NCBI RefSeq assembly: GCF_019192965.1
Contig: NZ_JAHTKU010000012.1
Coordinates: forward strand, 1 to 64,000
From: Nocardioides daeguensis
GTDB taxonomy: Bacteria; Actinomycetota; Actinomycetes; Propionibacteriales; Nocardioidaceae
Direction: 5' to 3'
Length of the DNA stretch: 64,000 nucleotides
Shown here: positions 13,236 to 22,814 of the stretch, piece by piece
Layout: every line of letters begins with the position of its first letter
Numbering within the stretch: the first letter of the stretch is position 1
Made by a program: the position numbers and the translations under genes
The notes under the pieces: generated by a model
What the model was told of the DNA's origin: nothing
Database searches by the model: none
The model's input: only the letters and a program-made list of their open reading frames with translations

Positions 13236-14158
13236 GCACCGTGACCGCACCCGTGAAGCCCAAGGCTGTCGTCAGCGATCGCTCGAGGGCGGAGACCCGC
13301 CTCGGCCAGAAGCTGGTGGCGCCGGCCATCGTGCTGATGCTGCTGGTGACGGCGTTCCCGATGCTGCGCGCCCTCTACCTGTCGACCTTCGACTACGCGC
13401 TGACCGCGCCCGACGAGCGCGACTTCGTGGGGGTGCGCAACTACCTCACCGCGCTGACCGATCCGCTGTTCTGGCAGACGACCGGCATCACGGTGCTCTA
13501 CATGGTGGTGACGGTGGCGATCGAGCTGGTCATCGGCTTCGCGTTCGCCCTGGTGATGCACCGCGTGGTCTTCGCTCGCGGGGTGATCCGGACCTCGATC
13601 CTGATCCCCTACGGCATCATCACCGTCGTCTCGGGCTTCGCGTGGCAGTTCGCCTTCTCGTTCCAGAACGGCTTCGTCAACGGCTGGCTCCCGTTCGTCG
13701 CCGACGACTTCAACTGGTTCGGCCAGACCGGGTCGGCCGTGGCCGCGATCATGGTCTCCGAGATCTGGAAGACGACGCCGTTCATGTCGCTCCTCCTGCT
13801 GGCGGGGCTCGCCCAGGTCAGCGAGGACATGATCGAGGCGGCCAAGGTCGACGGCGCCACCTGGACCCAACGGCTGACCAAGGTGATCCTGCCGAACATG
13901 CGGGCAGCGATCATGGTCGCCGTCCTGTTCCGTGCACTCGATGCCTACCGGATCTTCGACAACATCTTCGTGATGACCGCGGGCGCGCAGAAGACGGAGT
14001 CGATCAGCTTCCTCACCTACCGCCAGACGATCGAGCAGTTCCAGCTCGGGATGGGATCGGCCCTGTCGGTGCTGCTCTTCCTCTCGGTGCTGGTGGTGGC
14101 GTTCGCGATCGTCAAGCTCTTCCGCGTCGACCTGGCGCAGGCCCGGCAGGAGGCATGA
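13232..14158 (+). CDS. sugar ABC transporter permease (SugA/MalF type)
   Basis: A 308-residue inner-membrane permease with six predicted transmembrane segments, the first at about residues 28-48 (APAIVLMLLVTAFPM). The ATPase-coupling EAA loop reads EAAKVDGATWTQRLTKVILP at about 208-227. Start GTG 13232 overlaps the substrate-binding gene stop. It pairs with the permease at 14160 to form the transmembrane pore. The domain type (BPD_transp_1) and the gene order binding protein-permease-permease-ATPase match the SugABC/MalFGK importers. Confidence 0.92.
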   Translation: MSTVTAPVKPKAVVSDRSRAETRLGQKLVAPAIVLMLLVTAFPMLRALYLSTFDYALTAPDERDFVGVRNYLTALTDPLFWQTTGITVLYMVVTVAIELVIGFAFALVMHRVVFARGVIRTSILIPYGIITVVSGFAWQFAFSFQNGFVNGWLPFVADDFNWFGQTGSAVAAIMVSEIWKTTPFMSLLLLAGLAQVSEDMIEAAKVDGATWTQRLTKVILPNMRAAIMVAVLFRALDAYRIFDNIFVMTAGAQKTESISFLTYRQTIEQFQLGMGSALSVLLFLSVLVVAFAIVKLFRVDLAQARQEA

Positions 14159-14159
14159 G

Positions 14160-14993
14160 ATGAGGAACCGGATCGGCATCGTCGTCGGCTGCATCCTGAT
14201 CATGCTCTGGTGCCTGCTGCCCGTGGCCTGGGTGATCTCGCTGTCCTTCAAGTCCGAGGCCGCGATCACCAATGGCAGCCCGGGCTTCTTCCCCGCCGAC
14301 GGCGCGGGAGCGGGCTGGGACAACTACCGGGCCGTGTGGGAGAACGACCAGTTCCGGCGCGCCATTCTCAACTCGATCGGGATCAGCCTGATCGCGACCA
14401 TGCTGTCGGTGATCGTCGCGACGCTCGCGGCGTACGCCATCGCGCGGCTCGAGTTCCGCGGCAAGAAGGCGGTGCTCACCATCGCGCTGGCGATCGCCAT
14501 GTTCCCGGTCGTCTCGCTGGTCGGCCCGCTGTTCGACATGTGGCGCGCGGTGGGCCTCTACGACACCTGGCCGGGCCTGATCATCCCGTACATGTCCTTC
14601 ACCCTGCCGCTGGCGATCTGGACCCTGTCGGCGTTCTTCCGCGAGATCCCGTGGGAGATGGAGCAGGCCGCTCAGGTCGACGGCGCCACGTCGTGGCAGG
14701 CGTTCCGCAAGGTGATCGTGCCGCTGGCCGCGCCCGGCGTCTTCACCGCGGCGATCCTCACCTTCTTCTTCGCCTGGAACGACTTCGTGTTCGGCATCTC
14801 GCTCACCTCGACCGAGAACGCCCGGCCGATCCCGGCGTCCCTGTCGTTCTTCGTCGGTTCCGACCCGTTCAACCGGCCGGCCTCGCTGCTCGCCGCGGGT
14901 GCGGTCATCGCGACCATCCCGATCGTCGTCATCGTCCTGATCTTCCAGCGCAAGATCGTCGCCGGCCTGACCTCCGGCGCCGTGAAGGGGTGA
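14160..14993 (+). CDS. sugar ABC transporter permease (SugB/MalG type)
   Basis: A 277-residue membrane permease with six predicted helices, beginning with an N-terminal helix (IGIVVGCILIMLWCLLPVAWV). The EAA motif appears as EQAAQVDGATSWQAFRKVIVP, contacting the ATPase. The N-terminal periplasmic part and the C-terminal FQRKIVAGLTSGAVKG are typical of MalG-class permeases. It begins one base after the previous stop (TGAG ATG), in the same operon. Confidence 0.92.
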   Translation: MRNRIGIVVGCILIMLWCLLPVAWVISLSFKSEAAITNGSPGFFPADGAGAGWDNYRAVWENDQFRRAILNSIGISLIATMLSVIVATLAAYAIARLEFRGKKAVLTIALAIAMFPVVSLVGPLFDMWRAVGLYDTWPGLIIPYMSFTLPLAIWTLSAFFREIPWEMEQAAQVDGATSWQAFRKVIVPLAAPGVFTAAILTFFFAWNDFVFGISLTSTENARPIPASLSFFVGSDPFNRPASLLAAGAVIATIPIVVIVLIFQRKIVAGLTSGAVKG

Positions 14994-15000
14994 ACCACTG

Positions 15001-16203
15001 ATGGCTGCCATCACGATGAACCACATCGTCAAGCAGTACGGCGACGGCTTCCCGGCCGTCAACGACGTCTCGATCGACGTCGCGGACGGGGAGTTCATGA
15101 TCCTCGTCGGGCCCTCGGGGTGCGGGAAGTCCACGCTGTTGCGGATGATCGTGGGCCTGGAGGACATCACCTCGGGCGACATGATGATCGGCGAGAAGCG
15201 GGTCAACGACCTCGCGCCGCGTGAGCGGAACCTCGCGATGGTGTTCCAGAACTACGCCCTCTACCCGCACCTCACGGTCTACGAGAACATCGCCTTCCCG
15301 CTACGCCTGGCCAAGAAGCCGGACGCCGAGGTCGACAAGCTGGTGCGCGAGGCGTCGGCGACCCTGGAGCTCGACGAGCACCTCCAGCGCAAGCCGGGCA
15401 ACCTGTCCGGTGGCCAGCGCCAGCGCGTCGCCATGGGGCGCGCGATCGTCCGGCAGGCCGACGCCTTCCTCTTCGACGAGCCGCTGTCCAACCTGGACGC
15501 CAAGCTGCGCGGGCAGATGCGTACCGAGATCGCGCGGCTGCAGAGGCGCCTGGGCATCACCACGGTCTACGTCACCCACGACCAGACCGAGGCGATGACG
15601 CTCGGCGACCGGGTCGCCGTGCTGAAGCGGGGTGTGCTCCAGCAGCTCGCGACGCCGCGCGAGCTCTACGAGAACCCCGGCAACCTCTTCGTCGCCGGCT
15701 TCATCGGGTCGCCGCCGATGAACTTCCTCCCCGCGACCGTCGAGGGCAACCAGGTGAAGCTGCCCTTCGGCAGCGTCGAGATCCCGGCTGAGAACGCCGC
15801 CCGTGCTGCGGGCCGCGGACTGCTCATCGCCGGCATCCGTCCCGAGCACTTCGAGGACGCCTCGGTCGCCGCCGCTGAGGGGCGCCGCGGGTCGACGTTC
15901 TCGGCCACGGTGGACGCGGTGGAGTGGTTGGGCAACGAGACCTACGCCTACATCCCGTTCGAGGCTCCCGCCGAGGTCAAGCAGCAGCTCCAGCAGCTGG
16001 AGAAGGACCTCGACGGCGAGGCGATGCGCACCCAGCTCGTCGTCTCGCTCGACGGCGCCAGCCGGATCACCGAGGGACACGACGCCGAGATCTGGGTCGA
16101 CGGCCGCCGGATCCACCTGTTCGACCCGGCCAGTGGCGAGAACCTCACCGTCGACCGGGCCCGGGCCGGCCGGATCCCCGGCGCGGAGGTGGCCGCGGGC
16201 TAG
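15001..16203 (+). CDS. sugar ABC transporter ATPase (SugC/MsmX-UgpC type)
   Basis: A 400-residue ATP-binding subunit. The Walker A motif GPSGCGKST is near residues 37-45. The Q-loop is in MVFQNYALYPH, the signature is LSGGQRQRVAMGRA, Walker B is AFLFDEPLSNLDAKLR and the switch histidine is in YVTHDQTEAMT. The C-terminal third is a TOBE/OB regulatory domain (from about residue 240), typical of carbohydrate importers. It carries an extended, glutamine-rich insertion (VKQQLQQLEKDL) near 323-334. The TAG stop (16201-16203) shares a CTAG palindrome with the stop of the convergent gene, so no space remains for a terminator. Confidence 0.93.
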   Translation: MAAITMNHIVKQYGDGFPAVNDVSIDVADGEFMILVGPSGCGKSTLLRMIVGLEDITSGDMMIGEKRVNDLAPRERNLAMVFQNYALYPHLTVYENIAFPLRLAKKPDAEVDKLVREASATLELDEHLQRKPGNLSGGQRQRVAMGRAIVRQADAFLFDEPLSNLDAKLRGQMRTEIARLQRRLGITTVYVTHDQTEAMTLGDRVAVLKRGVLQQLATPRELYENPGNLFVAGFIGSPPMNFLPATVEGNQVKLPFGSVEIPAENAARAAGRGLLIAGIRPEHFEDASVAAAEGRRGSTFSATVDAVEWLGNETYAYIPFEAPAEVKQQLQQLEKDLDGEAMRTQLVVSLDGASRITEGHDAEIWVDGRRIHLFDPASGENLTVDRARAGRIPGAEVAAG

Positions 16204-17135
16204 CGGCTAGCGGCTCGGTCGGCGGTGCGCCGGATCCCGCGGGTGAAGGTCGGGAACAGCGCGGCCGGCAGGTCGTGTCCCCAACCGGGGACCACGACGA
16301 GCTCCGCCCCGCGGATCGCCGCGGCCGTCGCCCGGCCGCCCGACACGTGCACCATCCGGTCCGCGAGACCGTGCATGACCAGGGTGGGCATGCGCAGCTC
16401 GGCGAGCCGGCGGGTGCGGTCGGTCTGGGTGACCACGGCCATCATCTGGCGCAGCACGCCCGCCTCGTCGATGCCGCGGTCCCACGTCTCGCCGGCCCGG
16501 CGCCGCAGCTCCGCCTCGTCCTGGGGGAAGCCGGGTGAGCCGATGATGCCCCAGACCAGGAGCGCTCGCCGGATGTAGGCCTCCCGACCGGGGCCCCGGG
16601 GCGCCACGAGCGTCGGCAGCAGGGCCGGGCTCTGCCAGCCGACCGCGCGGCGGCCGGTCGTCGACATGATGCTGGTCAGGCTGCGCACCCGTTCGGGCGC
16701 CGCGAGCGCCATCGTCTGGGCGATCATGCCGCCCATCGAGACCCCCGCGACGTGCGCGGAGCCCCAGCCCAGGTGCGCCATCAGCCCGAGGGCGTCGTTC
16801 GCGAGGTCGGTGATCGAGTACGGCGCCGGGGCGGGCGCGCCGACGAAGGCGCGGGCCAGCCGCGCGGTCGTGACCCGGCCCGCCAGCCGCGAGGAGCGGC
16901 CGGTGTCGCGGTTGTCGTAGCGGACGACGTGGAATCCCGCCTCCGCGAGCTGCACGCAGAGCTCGCGCGGCCACCAGGTCATCGGACCGCCGAGGCCCAT
17001 CACGAGCAGCAGTGGTTCGCCCTGCGGATCACCGAAGGTCTGGTAGCACAGCTCGACCTGCGCCGACACCGGAGCGAGCAGCTCCTCGGACATGGTCATG
17101 TCGGGTGGTACCGCGCTGTACGAAGGTCCGGACAT
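16200..17135 (-). CDS. alpha/beta hydrolase
   Basis: A 311-residue alpha/beta-hydrolase-fold protein. The oxyanion region is VMGLGGPMTWW, the strand-3 motif VRYDNRDTGRSSR, and the nucleophile elbow GVSMGGMIAQ with its serine near residue 141. An acid-containing strand (TLVMHGLADRMV) and a late histidine (WGHDLP) complete the triad. The fold resembles esterases and haloperoxidase-like hydrolases; the substrate is unknown. There is no signal peptide. Start is ATG at 17135 on the minus strand, divergent from the lipase gene, with 57 bases between starts. Confidence 0.88.
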   Translation of the reverse strand: MSGPSYSAVPPDMTMSEELLAPVSAQVELCYQTFGDPQGEPLLLVMGLGGPMTWWPRELCVQLAEAGFHVVRYDNRDTGRSSRLAGRVTTARLARAFVGAPAPAPYSITDLANDALGLMAHLGWGSAHVAGVSMGGMIAQTMALAAPERVRSLTSIMSTTGRRAVGWQSPALLPTLVAPRGPGREAYIRRALLVWGIIGSPGFPQDEAELRRRAGETWDRGIDEAGVLRQMMAVVTQTDRTRRLAELRMPTLVMHGLADRMVHVSGGRATAAAIRGAELVVVPGWGHDLPAALFPTFTRGIRRTADRAASR

Positions 17136-17179
17136 GGGACCAGTTTGACAAAATGCTTCTAGTTGTCGATTCAACTGGG

Positions 17180-17185
17180 TAGCGT
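17180..17185 (+). promoter_or_regulatory. candidate -10 element for the lipase gene
   Basis: TAGCGT ends seven bases before GTG 17193 and follows the recurring TAxxxT-start spacing seen at several genes here. A TTGACA at 17145-17150 is too far upstream to pair with it and may serve another start site. Confidence 0.3.
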
Positions 17186-17192
17186 CTGTGAC

Positions 17193-18023
17193 GTGAACAA
17201 CACGTTGGCGCCCTGGCTGCTGCCCGACGGCTACGGCCGTCCGGCGCTGGCCGCGCTGCTGCGCGAGGGCAGTCTGGTGACCGAGGCGGGTCGGTTCGCG
17301 GCCCGCCGTGGAACGACCCGGCGGCTGCGTCGTGCGCCGGTCGCGGGCCGGTCGGCGAGTCGCGTCGCCGAGCCCGTCCTGCTGATCCCGGGCTTCCTCG
17401 CCGGCGACTGGACGCTCACCGCGATGGCCGCCGAGCTGCGCGGGCGCGGGTTCCGCACCTACCGCTCCCAGATCCACGCCAACATCGGCTGCACCGTCGG
17501 CTCCGCCCTCGCGCTGGAGAACCGTCTGGAGCAGATCGCCGAGCGGCGCGACGCACGGGTCCAGATCGTCGGGCACAGCCTCGGCGGGATGATCGCCCGT
17601 GGCCTCGCCGCCCGCCGCCCGGACCTCGTGGCCGGCATCGTCACGATGGGCAGCCCGATGCGCGCCCCCGCCGCCCACCACGCCCTGCTGACCCGCGGCG
17701 TGCGGGTGCTCAACCGGCTCGCCGACGTCGGCGTCCCCGGCCTGATGAGCACCGACTGCGTCGCCGGCGAGTGCGCCCACCTCAGCTTCACCGAGTCCCA
17801 GGAGCCGCTGCGCGCCGACGTCGCGATGACCAACGTCTACTCGCGCCGCGACGGCATCGTGGACTGGAAGGCGTGCATCGATCCTGCCGGCCGCGCTGTC
17901 GAGGTCCGCGCCTCCCACATCGGCATGCCCCTCGACCCGCGGGTCATCGACGTGGTCACCACGTCGCTGCTGCAGCAGAGCACGGCGTACGCCGCGTCGC
18001 CGGCGGCCGTCGAGACGGCCTAG
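17193..18023 (+). CDS. lipase/esterase family protein
   Basis: A 276-residue alpha/beta hydrolase of the bacterial triacylglycerol-lipase/PGAP1-like group. It shows LLIPGFLAGDW (oxyanion loop), the nucleophile elbow VGHSLGGMIARG, GSPMRAP, the acid region VYSRRDGIVDW and the late histidine in RASHIGMP. There is no clear secretion signal, so the location is uncertain. I chose GTG 17193 (VNNTLAPW) because a -10-like element lies just upstream; a TTG ten codons earlier is possible. Lipid ester hydrolysis is inferred from the fold only. Confidence 0.82.
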   Translation: MNNTLAPWLLPDGYGRPALAALLREGSLVTEAGRFAARRGTTRRLRRAPVAGRSASRVAEPVLLIPGFLAGDWTLTAMAAELRGRGFRTYRSQIHANIGCTVGSALALENRLEQIAERRDARVQIVGHSLGGMIARGLAARRPDLVAGIVTMGSPMRAPAAHHALLTRGVRVLNRLADVGVPGLMSTDCVAGECAHLSFTESQEPLRADVAMTNVYSRRDGIVDWKACIDPAGRAVEVRASHIGMPLDPRVIDVVTTSLLQQSTAYAASPAAVETA

Positions 18024-18054
18024 CCGAACTGGTCGAACCAGCCGAACTGGTCGA
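18024..18054. repeat. 13-bp direct repeat between convergent genes
   Basis: CCGAACTGGTCGA occurs at 18024-18036 and 18042-18054. Within it, CTGGT/ACCAG can form a weak hairpin. It fills the short gap between the stop of the lipase gene and that of glpX and may act as a terminator. Confidence 0.5.
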
Positions 18055-18055
18055 G

Positions 18056-19069
18056 CTAGTCGAAGTCGATCGCGGAGAAGCTGCGCAGCTTCGCGAGCTG
18101 GTGCTCGGAGGTGATGGTGCGGATGGTGCCGCTGCGCGAGCGCATCACCAGCGACTGGGTGACTGCACCGCCGCCGCGGTAGCGGACGCCGCGGACCAGC
18201 TCGCCGTCGGTGATGCCGGTGGCGACGAAGAAGCAGTCGTCGCCGGTGACCAGCGTGTCGGTGGTGAGGATGTGGTCGGGGTCGAGGTCGTGGCCCGCGT
18301 CGATCGCGCGCTGGCGCTCCTCGTCGTCGGTCGGCCAGAGCCGGCCCTGGATCGTGCCGCCCATGGCCTTCATCGCGCAGGCGGCGATGATGCCCTCGGG
18401 GGTGCCGCCGATGCCGAGCAGCAGGTCGATGCCGGTGTCGGCGCGGGCGGCCATGATCGCGCCGGCGACGTCGCCGTCGGTGATGAACTTGATCCGGGCG
18501 CCGGTGGCGCGGATCTCGTCGACGAGCTGCGCGTGGCGCGGCCGGTCGAGGAGGACGACGGTGACGTCGGAGGGGTTGGAGCCCTTGGCCTTGGCGACCT
18601 GGTGGATGTTCTCGGCGACGGGGTAGCGGATGTCGACGACCTCGGCGGCCTCGGGGCCGGTGACGAGCTTCTCCATGTAGAACACGGCGGACGGGTCGTA
18701 CATGGTGCCGCGCGGGGCGACGGCGAGGACGGCGACCGCGTTGGCCATGCCCTTCGCGGTCAGGGTGGTGCCGTCGATCGGGTCGACCGCGACGTCGCAC
18801 TCGGGGCCGGTGCCGTCGCCGACGGTCTCGCCGTTGTAGAGCATCGGGGCGTTGTCCTTCTCGCCCTCGCCGATCACCACCGTGCCGTTCATGCTGACGG
18901 TCGAGATCATCACGCGCATCGCCTGCACGGCCACGCCGTCGGCGCCGTTCTTGTCGCCCCGGCCGACCCAGCGGCCGGCTGCCATCGCGGCCGCCTCGGT
19001 GACACGCACCAGCTCGAGGGCGAGGTTGCGGTCGGGGGCGGGCGGCTCCACGATGAGGGCGTCGTTCAT
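18056..19069 (-). CDS. glpX: class II fructose-1,6-bisphosphatase
   Basis: A 337-residue GlpX-type phosphatase converting fructose 1,6-bisphosphate to fructose 6-phosphate in gluconeogenesis, the only FBPase type in most actinobacteria. Family motifs are [26 protein letters not shown], the metal-binding [40 protein letters not shown] and [13 protein letters not shown]. It is complete and of normal length. It faces the lipase gene and is followed upstream by the molybdate operon on the same strand, 10 bases away from the modC stop. Confidence 0.96.
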   Translation of the reverse strand: MNDALIVEPPAPDRNLALELVRVTEAAAMAAGRWVGRGDKNGADGVAVQAMRVMISTVSMNGTVVIGEGEKDNAPMLYNGETVGDGTGPECDVAVDPIDGTTLTAKGMANAVAVLAVAPRGTMYDPSAVFYMEKLVTGPEAAEVVDIRYPVAENIHQVAKAKGSNPSDVTVVLLDRPRHAQLVDEIRATGARIKFITDGDVAGAIMAARADTGIDLLLGIGGTPEGIIAACAMKAMGGTIQGRLWPTDDEERQRAIDAGHDLDPDHILTTDTLVTGDDCFFVATGITDGELVRGVRYRGGGAVTQSLVMRSRSGTIRTITSEHQLAKLRSFSAIDFD

Positions 19070-19079
19070 AGGGCGAACC

Positions 19080-20135
19080 TTATCGGTGTTCGAACGGCCG
19101 GGCGTACACGTCGACCTCCGTGGTCTTCACGACGAAGGTGACCGACGCCCCGGGGGCCAGCCCGAGCTCGGTGACCGAGGCGACCGTGACGTCGGCGGCC
19201 AGCTCGCCGGCACGCACCCGGACCAGGTCGCCCAGCGGCTCCAGCTCGCTGACCACGACGGGCAGCGCGTTGCGCGGGCTCCCGCCAGGCGGCTCGCGGT
19301 GCACGGCGACCGCCGAGGGCCGGAACACCGCCACCGCCGCGGCTCCCGCGACCGGCGGGGGATCGCCGGGCGTGCCGTGGAGGACGAGGCCGTCGGGGCG
19401 TCGTACGCCGTCGGGGGTGGCGGTGCCCGCGACGAGGTTGAGCCCGGCGAACCGCGCGGCGAAGGCGCTGCGGGGGCGGGAGAGCACGTCGGCGGTGGTG
19501 CCCTGCTCCACCACGCGGCCGCCGTCGAGGACGACGACACGGTCGGCGAGCAGCAGTGCGTCGAGGACGTGGTGGGTGACGATCACGGTGGTGCGCTCGG
19601 CCAGCACCCGGCGCAACAGGGTGCGCAGCGCGGGCGCCACCGCGACGTCGAGGGCCGCCATCGGCTCGTCGAGCAGCAGCAGCCGGGGCTCGGCGGCGAG
19701 CGCGCGGGCGACCGCGACCCGCTGGGCCTGGCCGCCGGAGAGCTGGGTCGGGCGGCGCTCGGCGAGGTCGGCGGCGTCGACCTCGGCCAGCCAGTGCTCC
19801 GCGGTGGCGCGGGCGTCGCGCCGGCCGGAGCCGCGGCTGCGGGGACCGAAGGCGACGTTCTCCAGCACCGACAGGTGGGGGAACAGGAGCGGGTCCTGCG
19901 CGAGGAGGGCGGTACGACGGGCGTGCGGCGCGACCCAGCGGCCGGGGCCGGTCAGCTCCTCGCCGTCGAGGACGACCCGGCCCGCATCGGGTCGCAGCAG
20001 GCCGCCGAGGACGGAGAGGGTCGTGGACTTGCCGGCACCGTTGGGGCCGAGCAGCGCGACGGTCTCGCCGTCGGCGACCTCGAAGGCGACGTCGACGCCG
20101 CGCTCGGCGAGGACCACCTCGACCTGCGCGCTCAC
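19080..20135 (-). CDS. modC: molybdate ABC transporter ATPase with TOBE domain
   Basis: A 351-residue ATPase. Walker [10 protein letters not shown] is near residues 30-38; the Q-loop is AQDPLLFPH, the signature [15 protein letters not shown], Walker [13 protein letters not shown] and the switch VTHHVLDAL. The last 60 residues form a TOBE/Mop domain ([23 protein letters not shown]), which binds the oxyanion and regulates transport in ModC proteins. The start GTG at 20135 overlaps the modB stop. It is the last gene of the regulator-modA-modB-modC operon. Confidence 0.9.
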   Translation of the reverse strand: MSAQVEVVLAERGVDVAFEVADGETVALLGPNGAGKSTTLSVLGGLLRPDAGRVVLDGEELTGPGRWVAPHARRTALLAQDPLLFPHLSVLENVAFGPRSRGSGRRDARATAEHWLAEVDAADLAERRPTQLSGGQAQRVAVARALAAEPRLLLLDEPMAALDVAVAPALRTLLRRVLAERTTVIVTHHVLDALLLADRVVVLDGGRVVEQGTTADVLSRPRSAFAARFAGLNLVAGTATPDGVRRPDGLVLHGTPGDPPPVAGAAAVAVFRPSAVAVHREPPGGSPRNALPVVVSELEPLGDLVRVRAGELAADVTVASVTELGLAPGASVTFVVKTTEVDVYARPFEHR

Positions 20136-20917
20136 AGCGCGCCCCTGGGGCGGACCAGGCCGATCACGAGCACGGCGACCGCCACGAGGACCAGGGACAT
20201 CGCGACGGCCGCGTCGGCGTCGGTGACCCGCAGGTTGTAGATCAGCAGCGGCAGGGTGCGGGTGGTGCCCTCGAGGCTGCCGGCGAAGGTGATGGTGGCG
20301 CCGAACTCGCCGAGGGAGCGGGCGAACGCGAGGACCGCGCCCGAGGCCAGGCCCGGCAGCACGAGCGGCAGGGTGACCCGGCGCAGCACCGTGGTCGGCC
20401 GCGCGCCGAGGGAGGCCGCGACGACGTCGTACCGCTCCCCGGCGGTGCGCAGCGCGCCCTCGAGGCTGATCACGAGGAACGGCAGCGAGACGAAGGTCTG
20501 GGCGAGGACGACCGCGACCGAGGTGAACGCGATCCGGATGCCGAGGGCCTCGAGCTCGCCGCCGAGCAGGCCCTGGCGGCCGAACGTCGACAGCAGGGCG
20601 ATGCCGCCGACGACGGGCGGCAGGACGAGGGGGAGCAGCACGAGCGAGCGGAGGGGGCCCAGCCAGCGGCCCTCGCCGCGGGCGAGGACGGTCGCGAGCG
20701 GTACCCCGAGCAGCAGGCAGAGCGCCGTGCTGGCGCTCGACGTCTCGAGGCTGAGGACCAGCGCGGAGCGGGCGGCCCGCGACGTGACGAGGGACCAGAA
20801 GTCGCCGAGGGCGATCCGGGTCGTCATCGAGGCGACCGGCAGCACCACGAACGCGCCGGCCAGCAGGGCGGGCCCGAAGAGCCAGCGGGGCAGGCCGACG
20901 TGCCGGGCGCGGCTCAC
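20132..20917 (-). CDS. modB: molybdate ABC transporter permease
   Basis: A 261-residue membrane permease with five to six predicted helices. The EAA-type coupling loop reads [22 protein letters not shown], and the family feature [11 protein letters not shown] lies near the C-terminus, typical of ModB and CysT/CysW permeases. The start is GTG 20917, whose GTGA overlaps the modA stop; the frame upstream belongs to the antisense of modA and is not coding. It forms the channel for ModA-delivered molybdate. Confidence 0.92.
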   Translation of the reverse strand: MSRARHVGLPRWLFGPALLAGAFVVLPVASMTTRIALGDFWSLVTSRAARSALVLSLETSSASTALCLLLGVPLATVLARGEGRWLGPLRSLVLLPLVLPPVVGGIALLSTFGRQGLLGGELEALGIRIAFTSVAVVLAQTFVSLPFLVISLEGALRTAGERYDVVAASLGARPTTVLRRVTLPLVLPGLASGAVLAFARSLGEFGATITFAGSLEGTTRTLPLLIYNLRVTDADAAVAMSLVLVAVAVLVIGLVRPRGAL

Positions 20918-21699
20918 GACGTGGGCGCGCCGAAGCCGGCCTTGCGCAGCACCTGCTGGCCCTTGCCGAGGACCAGGTCGATCCACTGCCGGGCGAGCTC
21001 GGCGTGCTCCGCGTCCTGCACGGCGACGATCGGGTAGTGGTTGACGACGTCGGCGGCCTCCGGGAAGTCGACCCCCTCGAGGTCGTCGCCCGCGGCGGCG
21101 ACGTCGGTGACGTAGACCAGCCCGGCGTCGGCCTCGCCGTTCTCCACCTTGGTCAGCACGCCGGAGACGGACTCCTCCTCGCTGACCGGCGTGAGCTCGA
21201 GCGCGGCGACGTCGGCGACCTGGAGCGCCGCCCGGCCGCACGGGACCTCGGGCTGGCACAGCACCAGCCGGACGGCCTTCTTGGTGAGGTCGGCGAGCTG
21301 CTCGATGCCGGCCGGGTTGCCCGGGGGGACGGCGATCATCAAGGTGTTGGTCGCGAACTCGGCCGGCTCGCCGACGGTGAGCTGCGCAGCGACGAGCGTG
21401 TCCATGGTGGCCGTGTCGGCTGAGGCGAACACGTCGGCCTCGGCGCCCTCGGCGATCTGGGCGGCGAGGTCGGAGGAGCCGCCGAAGGAGAGCTTCACGT
21501 CGACGTCCGGGTGGGCGTCCTCGAACTGCCGCTCGAGCTCCTCGAAGGTCTTCGTGAGCGACGCGGCGGCGAAGACGGTGAGGGTCCGCTCGCGGTCCTT
21601 GCCGTCCTCGCCGGAGGAGTCGTCGCTGCACGCGGCGAGGGGGAGGGCGAGCAGGACGGCGGCACTGCTCGCGCCGAGCCGGAGACGGGTCTGGTTCAT
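20914..21699 (-). CDS. modA: molybdate-binding lipoprotein
   Basis: A 261-residue substrate-binding protein with a signal peptide and lipobox (LPLAACSDD), so anchored outside the membrane. The ModA signature is clear: [62 protein letters not shown] and HYPIVAV. Serines in AAAS and GGSS and the tyrosine in VYVTD normally coordinate the oxyanion. It binds molybdate or tungstate. It lies 9 bases after the regulator gene and is translationally coupled to modB. Confidence 0.94.
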   Translation of the reverse strand: MNQTRLRLGASSAAVLLALPLAACSDDSSGEDGKDRERTLTVFAAASLTKTFEELERQFEDAHPDVDVKLSFGGSSDLAAQIAEGAEADVFASADTATMDTLVAAQLTVGEPAEFATNTLMIAVPPGNPAGIEQLADLTKKAVRLVLCQPEVPCGRAALQVADVAALELTPVSEEESVSGVLTKVENGEADAGLVYVTDVAAAGDDLEGVDFPEAADVVNHYPIVAVQDAEHAELARQWIDLVLGKGQQVLRKAGFGAPTS

Positions 21700-21708
21700 C
21701 GCGGGGCC

Positions 21709-22119
21709 TCAGGACTTCCTCGGGACGGGTCGCTCGACGACGACCGTGGTGGACTTGACCGACGCGATCGCCCGGACCCCGGGCTCGAGGCCCAGCTCGG
21801 TGGCCGCCTCGGCGCTCATGAGGGACACGACCCGGTAGGGCCCGCAGACCATCTCGACCTGGGCCATCACCGTGTCGGCGAGGACCCGGGTGACGATCCC
21901 GGTCATCCGGTTACGGGCGCTGACCTCGCCGGCGCGGGTGCGCCCCCGGTCGGCCTCGTCGACCAGCGAGGACGCCAGCGCGGCGAGGTCGGCCCCCGCG
22001 ACCACGGTGCGCCCGTCGCGGGTGCCGCTCGGCACCCGCCCGGCCTCGATCCACCGGCGGACGGTGTCGGTCGAGACGCCGAGCAGCTCGGCCGCCTCGG
22101 CGACGCGGTAGTCGGTCAT
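21709..22119 (-). CDS. HTH-TOBE molybdate-responsive regulator
   Basis: A 136-residue two-domain protein. The N-terminus (residues 2-55) is an excisionase/MerR-type helix-turn-helix ([27 protein letters not shown]). The C-terminus (about 66-130) is a Mop/TOBE domain ([19 protein letters not shown] and [12 protein letters not shown]) that binds molybdate. The architecture differs from E. coli ModE but is familiar in actinobacteria. The start is ATG 22119 because HTH similarity begins there; the longer frame upstream is not family-like. It is the first gene of the mod operon and probably autoregulates it; a tandem repeat directly upstream is a candidate operator. Confidence 0.82.
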   Translation of the reverse strand: MTDYRVAEAAELLGVSTDTVRRWIEAGRVPSGTRDGRTVVAGADLAALASSLVDEADRGRTRAGEVSARNRMTGIVTRVLADTVMAQVEMVCGPYRVVSLMSAEAATELGLEPGVRAIASVKSTTVVVERPVPRKS

Positions 22120-22124
22120 GGGAT

Positions 22125-22145
22125 CACTTTGTCGCACTTGCGTCG
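22125..22145 (-). promoter_or_regulatory. tandem direct repeat upstream of the mod operon
   Basis: On the plus strand CACTTTGTCG (22125-22134) is immediately followed by CACTTGCGTCG (22135-22145), five bases from the start codon of the regulator. Head-to-tail repeats are the site type bound by single-HTH excisionase/BldC-like proteins, so this is a candidate operator. Confidence 0.45.
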
Positions 22146-22229
22146 GTTTTGCCAGGGCTCCTGCCGCGAATGCGTCCACCGATGGGTGGGGGAGGGCGGC
22201 TGGGGGCGGACTGGGACACTAGGAGCGTC

Positions 22230-22811
22230 ATGAGCACCCAGCAGTCGCAGCCGTCAGAGCGCCCGGGCCGCTACCAGCGATCGGCGGTGGGCCTGGTGAC
22301 CTCCCTGGTCGTCACCGTCGTCGCCATCGGGGGGCTCCTGTACTTCATGGGCGCCTTCCGCCCCGACTTCGAGGTCAAGCCCGAGGCGGTCGACTACCGC
22401 GAGACGGTGCAGTCCGCGCAGCAGGCCGGCCTCACCCCCGTCTACCCCGACGACCTGCCGAAGGGCTGGATCTCCACCGGCGTCGACGTCACCCCCGGCG
22501 ACCGGCCGGTGTTCATGGTCCGGCTGCTCACCGACGAGGAGAAGTTCGTCGCGGTCCGCCAGGAGGACTCCTCGGTCACCGCGATGCTCGCGCGGTGGGT
22601 CGACGAGGACACCGAGACCCGCGACGGCTACACGGTCCCGGCCGCCGTACCCACGCCGGTGGCGCGGGACTGGAAGGGGTACGCCGACGCGGGCGGCGAC
22701 TCCGCCTACGCCGCCGAGGTCGACGGCCAGACCGTGCTGGTGTTCGGCTCCGCGCCGGCCGAGGACCTGCGGGCGGTCGTCGACTCGCTGGTCACGACGC
22801 CGATCGACTAG
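22230..22811 (+). CDS. DUF4245 membrane-anchored protein
   Basis: A 193-residue protein with a short basic N-terminus, one transmembrane segment (about residues 19-41: VGLVTSLVVTVVAIGGLLYFMGAF) and an extracytoplasmic DUF4245 domain. Typical blocks are YRETVQSAQQAG, LPKGWISTGV and a C-terminal LVFGSAPAEDLRAVVDSL. No activity is known. In actinobacteria it usually neighbours xseA/xseB and glpX, as here. The ATG at 22230 is preceded by GACACTAGGAG, which may combine promoter and ribosome binding site. Confidence 0.82.
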   Translation: MSTQQSQPSERPGRYQRSAVGLVTSLVVTVVAIGGLLYFMGAFRPDFEVKPEAVDYRETVQSAQQAGLTPVYPDDLPKGWISTGVDVTPGDRPVFMVRLLTDEEKFVAVRQEDSSVTAMLARWVDEDTETRDGYTVPAAVPTPVARDWKGYADAGGDSAYAAEVDGQTVLVFGSAPAEDLRAVVDSLVTTPID

Positions 22812-22814
22812 CGC

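Noticed and set aside
17145..17150. TTGACA as -35 of the lipase gene
   Set aside because: The nearest -10-like element is 29 bases away, too far; kept only as an isolated hexamer.
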